From positions 2,232,001 to 2,296,000 of the forward strand of contig OZ242302.1 in the NCBI GenBank assembly GCA_965208025.1: a DNA stretch of 64,000 nt, written 5' to 3'. Below are positions 8,744 through 16,917 of this stretch, in pieces. The number at the start of each line of letters is the position of its first letter. Positions within the stretch are counted from its first letter, which is position 1. The DNA is from Bin80 sp965208025. Its GTDB lineage: Bacteria > Bacteroidota > Rhodothermia > Rhodothermales > Bin80. A program made the translations under genes and the position numbers. The notes below the pieces were generated by a model that saw only the letters and a list, made by a program, of their open reading frames with translations, did no database searches and was not told the origin of the DNA.

Positions 8744-9542
8744 TGATCTGTGGGACTCACGACGTGAGCTCCTGAACCGGATTCTCTTTGAATCTACAAC
8801 ACCACTGGGACGAGGAAGTGATATCGTCCTCTTCCTCCTGATCGTGTCCAGTGTCTTAGCGGTCATGTTAGAGAGCATTGACCGTGTACGGGCCGACTAC
8901 CTTACCTTCCTGATTACCCTTGAATGGTGCTTCACGGTGATCTTTACCGTTGAATATGTCCTGCGTCTCTACTGCTCCCATGATACCGGGAAATATGCCC
9001 GCAGCTTTTTTGGGATAGTTGATTTGATTGCAGTGATCCCTACCTATTTAAGCCTTTTTCTCCCTGGTGCACAGGCGCTGATTGTCATTCGGATTTTGCG
9101 CTTACTGCGTGTCTTTCGGGTGCTTAAGCTGGTCCAGTATAGTCGGGCGGGAACGCACCTTTTATTTCTTCTTCGGGAAAGCTGGCAGCGCATATGGGTC
9201 TTTGTTCTCGCATTGTCATTACTGGTCACCACTTTGGGCTCTATGATCTATCTCATTGAGGGACCCGAAAATGGATTCACCAGCATCCCCTTAAGTATGT
9301 ATTGGGCTGTCGTAACACTTACTACGGTGGGCTATGGAGATATTTCTCCCCAGACATCATTGGGAAAATTCGTTGCCGCCATGGTGATGGTGATTGGGTA
9401 TGCAATCATCGTGATGTCCATCAGCCTCTCGGGCGATCGACATTCAAAGCGAACGACTCCTTGCATCCGATGTAGGGAGACTCGATTAGAAAAAGGAGCT
9501 GCCTTTTGCAAACACTGTGGTCATGAATTCCATCAACACTGA
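8718..9542 (+). CDS. Voltage-gated-type K+ channel with C-terminal zinc ribbon
   Basis: A 274-residue six-helix channel. Membrane segments begin at about residue 35. S4 (123-139, VIRILRLLRVFRVLKLV) carries an Arg every third position, and the selectivity filter is TVGYGD at 203-208 between S5 and S6. A soluble tail then holds CIRCRETRLEKGAAFCKHCG, a two-knuckle zinc ribbon (about 245-265), which is unusual for such short channels. It starts with GTG inside the end of the Nudix gene (26-base overlap). The pore and S4 predict a voltage-dependent potassium channel. The tail may sense metal or redox state, or bind a partner such as the zinc-ribbon protein encoded first in the operon (inference). 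Confidence 0.9.
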   Translation: MSKDHSKNNDLWDSRRELLNRILFESTTPLGRGSDIVLFLLIVSSVLAVMLESIDRVRADYLTFLITLEWCFTVIFTVEYVLRLYCSHDTGKYARSFFGIVDLIAVIPTYLSLFLPGAQALIVIRILRLLRVFRVLKLVQYSRAGTHLLFLLRESWQRIWVFVLALSLLVTTLGSMIYLIEGPENGFTSIPLSMYWAVVTLTTVGYGDISPQTSLGKFVAAMVMVIGYAIIVMSISLSGDRHSKRTTPCIRCRETRLEKGAAFCKHCGHEFHQH

Positions 9543-9603
9543 TTTGAGGAGTTCAGTCCTTCCAAGGAACCAGACTGCCAAGTCCCTCCCGATCATTAAT
9601 CTA

Positions 9604-9657
9604 CTTGGTTGGATCGAGTGACCTCATAAGACTTGTGATCCAAGACAAGATTTTTTT
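9604..9657 (+). terminator. Rho-independent terminator after the K+ channel operon
   Basis: CTTGGTTGGATC (9604-9615) pairs with GATCCAAGACAAG (9637-9649) as a 7-bp plus 4-bp stem with a small internal loop, followed at once by a run of seven T (9651-9657). The orientation fits transcription from the zinc-ribbon/oxygenase/Nudix/channel operon. The convergent lysAC gene ends at 9687. Confidence 0.7.
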
Positions 9658-9686
9658 AACTCGTTCCAGAGACTTGATGGATCAAC

Positions 9687-12251
9687 TCATTCCAGAACCA
9701 ACTCAATCGCTGGTTCGCGCATATTGTAGCTTGATGACATGACTCGTCCGTAGGCGCCAGTCATGGTAATGATCAAGATGTCGCCTTCCTCGGTGTATGG
9801 CAATTTCCGCGCTCTCCCAATGATATCCCCGGTTTCACAAATAGGCCCGACAACATCTGCCATCATCTCGGGCAGATCATCAAATTTAGACAGGTTGAAA
9901 ATACGATGATGCGATCCATAGAGTGCGGGCCGTATGAGTGAGTTCATCCCGGTTTCAATTCCTACATAGAACATATTCCCTTTTTGCTTGACCTGTGTAA
10001 CACGGGAGAGAAGGACTCCACTTTCCGCAACAAGAAATCTACCTGGCTCAATCCACAATTCAAATTGGGGATGGCTTTCCCGGAATTGTTGTAGACTTTC
10101 TTCCAGGATTGCCAAGTTCAGTGGGACTGCACCCGGTTTCTCTGGCACCCCAAACCCTCCGCCTACATTCAGATGTGTGACGTGGGGAAACATCTCTGCA
10201 ATGGAGGCGAGCGCATACGCAGTAGAACTCCAGGTATCGGGGTTTAAGATGCCGCTCCCAACATGGGCATGCAAACCAATTACTACAATATTGTATTCCT
10301 TCGTAATCTTCTGAACTACCGCCAAACTCTCTGGGGCAATGCCAAACTTTGATGCCGAACCCGCCGTACGCACATGCTTATGGTGCCCCCGACCATGCCC
10401 TGGATCAATCCGAAGAATTACTGAACGATCTGCAAATACATCTGGCCATAGCTCAAGCGCCCTTACATTCCCCACCGTCACATGTCCCGCCATCTCATAT
10501 CCCAGTACAAATTCTTCCCTGGGTACAAAGTTAGGTGTGAAGAGGATCCGGTCAGGATCTATATCAGGGAAAAGATTCCACACATAGCGAAGTTCGCCGG
10601 GTGATACACACTCAAACCCAATCCCTCGCTCGTAGAATAGCCGCAATACTTGGGGATTCCAGCACGCTTTCATAGCATAGAATGAGCGGTCTGCACTTTG
10701 AAGCGCCTCCATGCTCGTGATAGTTTCGTGCAGCGTAGCCAAGTCGTACACATAGCAAGGAGCCGACTTGGATGCCAATTCAAGTAGATCGGTGCGCCTA
10801 TCCTCCCACCAAGGTGTCGGTACAGTGGAATCTGGAACTTCAAATAACTCACGATAGGTAGGGCCAAAAAGCTCATCGGGACCAATTTGGCCAAAGACCT
10901 GGCTGTGAAGCTTCTTGGTCAGCCGTTGGGCATGAATATTATCCACCACAAATGTGAAATTCAGATCACTAGCTGCCTGCGTGACTAGATAGATTTTTTG
11001 CTCATCTAGAACTTCAAGTGCCGGGCCAAGCTCATGAAGGACACTTCGGATATCTCGTCCGACCATACTGACCGCTGCACAACCGCGAATACATTTGGCC
11101 AGACAGAATTCATTCAAATCGGATAGAAGTGCTTCAATGGTAGTTTCGCCAAGCGCGAGTCCATAAACGGGATCAATTGAAATGGTTACATTGGTTTCGG
11201 AGGTTGCGACCATTCCAATGGAAAGGCCCTGCCGTTCAAATGCTTGGCAAACTTTAGCCAAGAATCCTACCGAATGCCACATGCGCGGGGTTTCCACCGC
11301 AATCAGCGTAAGATCCGTTCGGGCGGCGATCGCTTTCACCTGCGCACCATAACTATGGATATCTGCACTGATGACGGTTCCCTTAAGATCTGGATTGGCT
11401 GTAGAGCGAACATGGAGAGGAATTTTTTGAGTTCGTAGCGGCTCAATACATCGGGGATGGAGTACTTCGGCGCCAGAACTGGCAAGTTCCTGTGCTTCAC
11501 TATATTCAAGCTGTCGAAGCAGCCGAGCACTTGGAACTTGCTCTGGGTTAGCCGTGAACATTCCTGGAACATCTGTCCATATCTCCAACCTTTGGGCCTC
11601 CAACTTGCTCGCAAAATAGGAAGCCGACGTATCGGATCCCCCCCAACCGATCAGAACCGTCCTACCGAGGGCATCACTGGCAATAAAGCCCTGAGTTATG
11701 AATACTTCGGCATCTATTTGTTGAAGTAGAGGATCCGGATCATGTTTACACTGAGCGGAGAGAAACTGCTCATGTTGAAAAACACGGGGGATAGATTCAG
11801 ACTTCAAGAGGGTGCGTGCATCCATCCAGCGAGCGGGGATCTCTTGAGTATTCAGAAATGCTGCTCCAAGTGTGGTGAGCATAAGCTCTCCCATAGACAG
11901 AATTCGGGCGGATAATGCTGGTCCTGCATCGCGAGTCAGAGATGCTCCATATGCGAGCCGCTCCAGTTCCTGAAGCAAATCACTCAGTAGATGATCTCCA
12001 TCTAGTTCAAGATCTTCGGCAAGTTTCAGGTGTTGGGCACGGATGGCATCTAAGGATTTCTCATAATTTTCAGAGAGGGCTGCATTGATCAGTCCTTCCA
12101 AAGCGCGAGAGACACCCGAGGCTGCAGAACAGACCAAACATACGCGTTCATTCCGTTCTCGGCATGCCAGAAGTATCCGAGCGATCGTGTCCCAATGTGA
12201 TCTTGAGGAGACACTGGTACCGCCAAATTTAAGTACCACCCACGGAGTCAC
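9687..12251 (-). CDS. lysAC: Bifunctional aspartate kinase / diaminopimelate decarboxylase
   Basis: One 854-residue chain joins the first and last enzymes of the lysine pathway. Residues 1 to about 460 are aspartokinase: KFGGTSVSSRSHW at 8, GWGGSDTSASYFA, the FTANPEQVPSARLL substrate region, then ACT regulatory repeats (VETPRMWHSVGFLAKVC onward). Residues about 480-854 are PLP-dependent diaminopimelate decarboxylase: the Schiff-base lysine in FYAMKACWNPQVL, HVGSGI, NVGGGFGVPE, IEPGRFLVAESG, CETGDIIGR and a terminal GAYGRVMSSSYNMR. The ACT domains suggest feedback by lysine or threonine. The fusion is known in a few lineages such as Xanthomonas and parts of the FCB group. It is monocistronic here. 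Confidence 0.95.
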   Translation of the reverse strand: MTPWVVLKFGGTSVSSRSHWDTIARILLACRERNERVCLVCSAASGVSRALEGLINAALSENYEKSLDAIRAQHLKLAEDLELDGDHLLSDLLQELERLAYGASLTRDAGPALSARILSMGELMLTTLGAAFLNTQEIPARWMDARTLLKSESIPRVFQHEQFLSAQCKHDPDPLLQQIDAEVFITQGFIASDALGRTVLIGWGGSDTSASYFASKLEAQRLEIWTDVPGMFTANPEQVPSARLLRQLEYSEAQELASSGAEVLHPRCIEPLRTQKIPLHVRSTANPDLKGTVISADIHSYGAQVKAIAARTDLTLIAVETPRMWHSVGFLAKVCQAFERQGLSIGMVATSETNVTISIDPVYGLALGETTIEALLSDLNEFCLAKCIRGCAAVSMVGRDIRSVLHELGPALEVLDEQKIYLVTQAASDLNFTFVVDNIHAQRLTKKLHSQVFGQIGPDELFGPTYRELFEVPDSTVPTPWWEDRRTDLLELASKSAPCYVYDLATLHETITSMEALQSADRSFYAMKACWNPQVLRLFYERGIGFECVSPGELRYVWNLFPDIDPDRILFTPNFVPREEFVLGYEMAGHVTVGNVRALELWPDVFADRSVILRIDPGHGRGHHKHVRTAGSASKFGIAPESLAVVQKITKEYNIVVIGLHAHVGSGILNPDTWSSTAYALASIAEMFPHVTHLNVGGGFGVPEKPGAVPLNLAILEESLQQFRESHPQFELWIEPGRFLVAESGVLLSRVTQVKQKGNMFYVGIETGMNSLIRPALYGSHHRIFNLSKFDDLPEMMADVVGPICETGDIIGRARKLPYTEEGDILIITMTGAYGRVMSSSYNMREPAIELVLE

Positions 12252-12953
12252 GAACCTGATGATTTAGAATAGGTATTGCCGCAGAAGAAAAAAAGCGACA
12301 TTTAGATTAAAGAGTGATTTCAAGCTTTTACCAGAAAGATAGTGGGACGGTCCGACCTTTCAGCGAAGATATGGAATTGCGTCAAAGTAGTATTCCATTC
12401 TCCGAAATTTCTAATGACCGTTTAGATTTATATGTTTTGATGTCCATTCGGACTTGGTGGCATTCCACAGATTATGCCTGTTCAGTCGGAGCTCCATCAA
12501 ATTTCGCTGTACCCTCTGGCAGTGTTTGTTACTTCCTATACACCAACTTTTGGCTATGATTAGGCTGAACTCTATGTATTTTGGTTACGATTGCGTAACC
12601 CAAATTATGGCAGATCCCTCTCAAATAGTTCAGATATGAAACTTGTATCTGGCATCTCTTTCTGAATTTCCTGGGATGTCAAATCATCCCCATTACTCAA
12701 CATGTGGATCAACTCAATAGCGCGTGTGGTCAGGATTTCAGCAGGAATTAACGTGTCTTCACTTTACACTGAACTGTGGATAAAATATAGACTTGTAAGT
12801 TCCAGAATTGCAGAGATTAGAAGGATTCTATGGATTAATACTTTAATGTCCCTACAATGCCGCATGGTACAAAAATGATGACATGAGTCAACATTCAGAA
12901 CTTACTCGGGAAAATCTCATTGTTATCCATCCACATTTGGGATTGGGTGAATA

Positions 12954-12969
12954 CACGACTGAAGTCGTG
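12954..12969. repeat. Short palindrome CACGACT-GA-AGTCGTG
   Basis: A perfect 7-bp inverted repeat with a 2-base centre, set in GAATACACGACTGAAGTCGT. Hairpins of this sequence class (ACGACT..AGTCGT) are common at the ends of IS200/IS605-type elements and related REP sequences. No TnpA or TnpB reading frame is next to it, so it is at most a relic. Confidence 0.35.
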
Positions 12970-13518
12970 GTTTAAATGAGAACGATGAGTGTCTTAGTGG
13001 AAATTGCGAGATCCCACAAATGGATACCTAAGGTGATTCAGACGATTATCCATAAAAACACGATACTCCTGAAATGATTTAAATTCGAAACTTCTGCAAG
13101 AGTCGGGCCGAAAGGTAGAGTGAGTAGTGAATAAGTAAGAACGCCAGATGAATATCCCCTCAGAGAGCTCAATTTCCCAGTAACGATCCAGAATGAAGTC
13201 TGGGTTTGCAGAACTTCACACAAAACATAAATCATCTGAGCAAAACGGGGACTATAGTTCGGAATCGGTGACTCACTCACGTCGGAATTCTTAGGCTCAA
13301 GAGAACCAAGGAGATCGCATTGAAATTGATGACACCTCATTCTCGTGGAATTATATAGAGCAGGTATTAGGGGATCCTAATTAAGTGATTGAAGATATAA
13401 GTCCTGATATACAACTTCGGCATGTGTCAAGGATGTCCAAACGTTCATTGTTGATTTTATGCAAATCTCAGGGTTGTACCTTTGCGTATGAGCCCCTCCT
13501 ATCACTTGGAGGCTAATC

Positions 13519-13614
13519 ATGAACAATCAAAAACAACAACACAAAAAACTTGAAAAGAGTGGAGAGAATTTTGATATGAGCTTCAAAGAATATGCTCAAA
13601 AAAATGGAGCATAA
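13519..13614 (+). CDS. Mini-ORF, 31 aa, strong ribosome-binding site
   Basis: ATG at 13519 is preceded by TTGGAGGCTAATC, the best Shine-Dalgarno-like sequence in this flank (GGAGG, 5-6 base spacing). The 31-residue product is very hydrophilic (MNNQKQQHKKLEKSGENFDM, then SFKEYAQKNGA). It overlaps by 11 bases a second frame (13604-13732) with the coding-like start MEHKLKLMGIELPRRGPRL. The two could be one small gene broken by a frameshift, or two tiny genes. I recognise no family. Confidence 0.3.
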   Translation: MNNQKQQHKKLEKSGENFDMSFKEYAQKNGA

Positions 13615-13732
13615 ACTGAAGCTCATGGGTATTGAACTTCCTCGGCGTGGACCTCGGCTTTCGGCTCCAGGACACACGAGAGATACGATCTACACAGATT
13701 CTTCTTCCTCCTTGTTGCAAAAAGGCAGGTAG
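13604..13732 (+). CDS. Mini-ORF, 42 aa, overlapping the preceding one
   Basis: An ATG at 13604 inside the end of the 13519 mini-ORF opens a 42-codon frame (basic start MEHKLKLMGIELPRRGPRL, then a Ser-rich end SSSSLLQKGR). There is no separate ribosome-binding site; if real it would be translated by coupling from the upstream mini-ORF. It may be the out-of-frame remainder of one degraded small gene. Confidence 0.2.
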   Translation: MEHKLKLMGIELPRRGPRLSAPGHTRDTIYTDSSSSLLQKGR

Positions 13733-13971
13733 ACTATCGTCCAGCATTCATTTCCTGCCGTCATAGCTCAGGCACTATCGTAGTTCATAGTGGCAGTATT
13801 AGCGATAGATCCGTATATTGAACTTACGCCTTGAGAAGACCAATTGATGGCATCACCATATCATGCTGACTGATAGCAGGTGACCTATTGGGAGCGTTAA
13901 CCCCATGACATCAACCTGATACAGGACAGATGCTCCGACAATCCTGAACTTACTGCTTTTACTTTCACTCC

Positions 13972-14052
13972 GGTTCTACCACAATTTGTGTGGAATGAGT
14001 ATATTTCGGCGAACTAAACCTACTCCATTTCATGTCAAATTGTAGTAGAACC
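13972..14052. repeat. 81-base imperfect palindrome (MITE- or IS-end-like)
   Basis: GGTTCTACCACAATTTG (13972-13988) is the reverse complement of CAAATTGTAGTAGAACC (14036-14052) with one mismatch. The inner arms (GGAATGAGTA and TACTCCATTTC) continue the pairing with small bulges, leaving a loop of about ten bases. The whole unit is a long hairpin. No target-site duplication is evident and no transposase is adjacent. It could be a miniature element, a fused pair of IS ends, or a structured transcript end. Confidence 0.5.
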
Positions 14053-14225
14053 TTTGTAGCTTTTCCATTGACTAACTCTACGATATATTACTCCGTTCCG
14101 ACCGAGTACATTTAAGTTCCTTTCCACTTATCATCCTGTCCTGACAGATCTGGAATCTCTTCCGCGAATCCGCCCTGTATCGTTTTCCAAAACAATCCCT
14201 CAGAGTCAGAAGAATTATTCTAACA

Positions 14226-15851
14226 TCAATCAGACGTTGGTAAAGGGGGTAACCTAAGTTCCCTTAGGAATGTATTGTGCTTCGCTGTTAATTCCTGAAT
14301 CTGCCTCTCAGTTTCAATTAGTTCCTGATTTGTGGCTGAAAGGTCAATCTGTACTTCTGGCTTGGCGGTGCTAACATAACGGGTGATGTTCAGATTGTAG
14401 TCATTGGACTTGATCTCGTTCATCTCCACACGGCGGGCATATCTCTCCACACTTTCTGGACGTTCGCAGTAGGTGTTCACGATGTTATTGATGTGTTCGT
14501 CGGAGAGTTGATTTTGCCGCTTGCCTTTCTCAAAATGCTCGGATGCGTTGATAAATAGAACATCATCGGGTTTCTTGCATTTTTTCAAAACGAGGATGCA
14601 GACCGGAATACCCGTTGAGTAGAAGAGGTTCGACGGAAGGCCGATGATGGTATCAATGTTCCCGTCATCAATAAGGTTGCGGCGGATCTTCGCCTCGGCA
14701 CCGCCACGAAATAAGACGCCATGAGGCAGAATGATTGCCATTACGCCATCGTCTTTGAAGTAGTGGAATCCGTGTAGCAGGAATGAAAAATCTGCCGCCG
14801 ATTTTGGTGCCAATCCATAATTCTTGAAGCGTATATCCTCAGCCATTGACTCGCTCGGATTCCAACGGTAGCTGAATGGCGGATTGGCGACTACAGCATC
14901 AAAGTAGGGCTTTTTTGCAGGGTTTGTCTCACGGAGCATTTGCCAATCGTTCCTCAGCGTATCACCATGGTAAATTTCAAACTCCGTATCCTTCACGCCG
15001 TGCAGTAGCATGTTCATGCGGGCTAAGTTATAGGTGGTAATATTTTTTTCCTGCCCGTAGATTTTTCCGATACCATTACGGCCCATTTCCTTACGAATAT
15101 TCAGCAGTAATGAGCCCGAACCGCAGGCGAAATCCAACACGTTGGCAAGGTGGGTACGGGTGCCCGTCTTTGGTTCTTGACTGTCAAGCGAAACAATTGA
15201 AGAGAGAATGTGAGATATTTGCTGGGGTGTGTAGAACTCGCCAGCTTTCCTGCCAGAGCCTGCCGCAAATTGGCCGATCAGGTACTCGTAGGCATCTCCA
15301 AGTGTGTCACTATCTGTGGAGGAATCCGCAAGCCCCATGACAATCTTGGTAATAATTCTGCACAGCCTCTCATTCCGATCTGGATAAGATTTACCAAGCT
15401 TATCAGAGCCTAGATTGATCTCTGAAAAAAGACCTGAGAACGTACTCTGGAATGACTCATTCTCAATGTACTTGAAGGCAGACTGGAGAGTACTGAGCAG
15501 TTCATCATCCTGCGTACGCGCCATTTCGGCAATATTGGCCCAAAGGTATTTGGGAAGAATGACGTAGTGAGACTTGCGCCTCATCTGCTTCTCAAAATCC
15601 GACACATATTCTGAATTCTGCTTGTACCAAACTGATAAAGGAGAGCAGCCTTGATTGGTGACTGTTTCAGGATCGGGATAGTCAGGTCCCAGTTCTTTCT
15701 CCGCTGCCCGCTCATAGTTGTCAGACAGGTAGCGAAGAAACAGGAATGAGAGCATATAGTCTCGGAAGTCATCTGCATTCATCGCTCCACGGAGTTCCTC
15801 TGCGATAGACCAGAGAGCCTTGCCAAGTTCTATCTGATTGTTCTCTGTCAT
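14226..15851 (-). CDS. hsdM: HsdM, type I DNA methyltransferase subunit
   Basis: A 541-residue N6-adenine methyltransferase. The N-terminal helical HsdM domain is ELGKALWSIAEELRGAMNAD. The SAM motif I is FACGSGSLLL at about 241-250, preceded by GEFYTPQQIS (204-213), and the catalytic motif IV is NPPF at 323-326. The C-terminal helices that contact HsdS follow. It methylates the host target and, with HsdS and HsdR, forms the restriction complex. It is the last gene of the locus and starts 3 bases after the prrC stop. The sequence type resembles the IC (EcoR124/EcoprrI) family, the same family whose E. coli member carries prrC. Confidence 0.96.
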   Translation of the reverse strand: MTENNQIELGKALWSIAEELRGAMNADDFRDYMLSFLFLRYLSDNYERAAEKELGPDYPDPETVTNQGCSPLSVWYKQNSEYVSDFEKQMRRKSHYVILPKYLWANIAEMARTQDDELLSTLQSAFKYIENESFQSTFSGLFSEINLGSDKLGKSYPDRNERLCRIITKIVMGLADSSTDSDTLGDAYEYLIGQFAAGSGRKAGEFYTPQQISHILSSIVSLDSQEPKTGTRTHLANVLDFACGSGSLLLNIRKEMGRNGIGKIYGQEKNITTYNLARMNMLLHGVKDTEFEIYHGDTLRNDWQMLRETNPAKKPYFDAVVANPPFSYRWNPSESMAEDIRFKNYGLAPKSAADFSFLLHGFHYFKDDGVMAIILPHGVLFRGGAEAKIRRNLIDDGNIDTIIGLPSNLFYSTGIPVCILVLKKCKKPDDVLFINASEHFEKGKRQNQLSDEHINNIVNTYCERPESVERYARRVEMNEIKSNDYNLNITRYVSTAKPEVQIDLSATNQELIETERQIQELTAKHNTFLRELRLPPLPTSD

Positions 15852-15854
15852 GGC

Positions 15855-16912
15855 TTAGCTATCATGGGTAACAAATCTGTATTGGGCAATCAGCTTATCA
15901 AGAATCTGGTTAAAAAGTTCAAGACTATCTGGTATGAGAAGATCAGATTCGTAATAGTAGACCTTTTTGTGTGCAAGTGTATTGACGATTCGGGCAAATT
16001 CATCTGAATCCTCAAAACCAATGCGTTCAAGCGCGTAACTTAATCTACCGACACCCAAGAATGACGATACGCTCTCCAGAACTTGTCTAAGAAGAGCAAG
16101 GTAATATGCGCGAACATTATTCTCGCGTCGGGTTTCCTTCAACAACTGAAGGACTCGGAGGTGATAGAGGAAGACATCACTCTTGTGAGACTCCAAGGAG
16201 ACATCTCCGTGTTTACCGCTCAGGATACTCGCCTTCGTATCATGACGGTATTTGTCACTCTTTTCTCCTTTCATCAACCAATCGGACAGGATGGAAAATA
16301 GTCCTACATGATGAGTAGCAATGATGATTTTCCGTTCCCCGAAATGGGATTCAATAAGATCATACAACGTTGACGCGGTCACGAAGATATTATGGTCATC
16401 AAGGCTCGTTACTGGATCATCAACGAATATATGACGTGTCTGTATTTCTGCCCAACCTTCCACTTCCATCATTGCTAAAAAGAAGCACCAGATGAAAATT
16501 CGCTCCTCCCCGCGGGAGATCTTCATTGGAGAGACATCACCGGGTTGCATCCCCGCTGGAAAAAATGAAATAGACTCAATTCCCATCTCAATATTCTGGT
16601 GCATGACGAAACGAAAGTCAAAGTTCACTCTATACGGTTTCAGCTTCGCGCGGATGTATACTTCGTTAAGCCCGGCATGAAGCCTGCTGAGACTACTATG
16701 GTGAATGGTAAGTCGTATATTGGTTTCGTTGTTCTCAATATCGTTGTTCCAGACGAATAGGTCTTCGCTGTATGCGTTCCGTCTTCTTCTTTGGTGGCAT
16801 TCTTATATGCGACTGACAGTCGCGTTTTTCCAACCGAATTGAAAGCATAAAGTAAGTGAACGGCGGTAGCGTCATCACGCAGTGCCAAGGCAATATCTTT
16901 TATACTCTTCAT
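15855..16912 (-). pseudogene. prrC: PrrC-type anticodon nuclease, split by a frameshift
   Basis: Frame 1 starts at ATG 16912 (MKSIKDIALAL) and contains Walker A LLYAFNSVGKTRLS, close to E. coli PrrC LIYAFNGTGKTRLS, but ends at a TGA at 16642-16640. The second part lies in another frame, from about 16790 to the stop at 15855: NAYSEDLFVWNNDIENN (PrrC has NAFTEDLFYWDNDLEN), ISRGEERIFIWCFF (signature), IFVDDPVTSLDDHN (Walker B), IIATHHVGLF (H-loop), and the nuclease end LLRQVLESVSSFLG with R-x3-E, then a His about 35 residues on in NTLAHKK. These match the PrrC Arg320-Glu324-His356 triad. The switch of frame needs one lost base (or a -1 shift) in the purine-rich stretch at about 16775-16800. All other domains are intact. 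PrrC cuts tRNA-Lys when phage disables the restriction complex; the target here is inferred. Confidence 0.85.
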
Positions 16913-16917
16913 ACCAT

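Larger units (their letters stand above)
12252..14225. other. ORF-poor flank of the restriction island (about 2 kb)
   Basis: No full-length gene is visible. Reading frames are short and interrupted. One + frame between about 13295 and 13514 looks coding (acidic segment IEIDDTSFSWNYIEQVL, then stop, then IEDISPDIQLRHVSRM) but is broken by an in-frame TAA, like a decayed gene. The stretch holds an IS605-like hairpin (12954-12969), two overlapping mini-ORFs (13519-13731) and an 81-base palindrome (13972-14052), which are listed separately. This pattern suggests old insertions and decay beside a horizontally acquired locus. Confidence 0.55.

Noticed and set aside
12314..12639. Two overlapping + strand ORFs of 81 and 61 codons after lysAC
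   Set aside because: No family resemblance, aromatic-rich random composition, and they mask each other.
13038..13340. 100-codon minus-strand ORF in the island flank
   Set aside because: No recognisable motif; the opposite strand shows the more coding-like but broken frame, so this looks like its antisense.
12252..14225. tRNA gene as an island attachment site
   Set aside because: I found no T-loop GGTTCGAAT-type sequence with matching acceptor stem in this or any other intergenic stretch.
16083..16318. Two + strand ORFs antisense to the prrC region
   Set aside because: Shadow frames of the nuclease gene; no promoter or motif suggests an antisense antitoxin peptide.
16775..16800. Canonical X-XXY-YYZ slippery heptamer for programmed -1 frameshifting in prrC
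   Set aside because: The stretch is purine-rich, but no heptamer in the zero frame fits the pattern; a simple indel is more likely.
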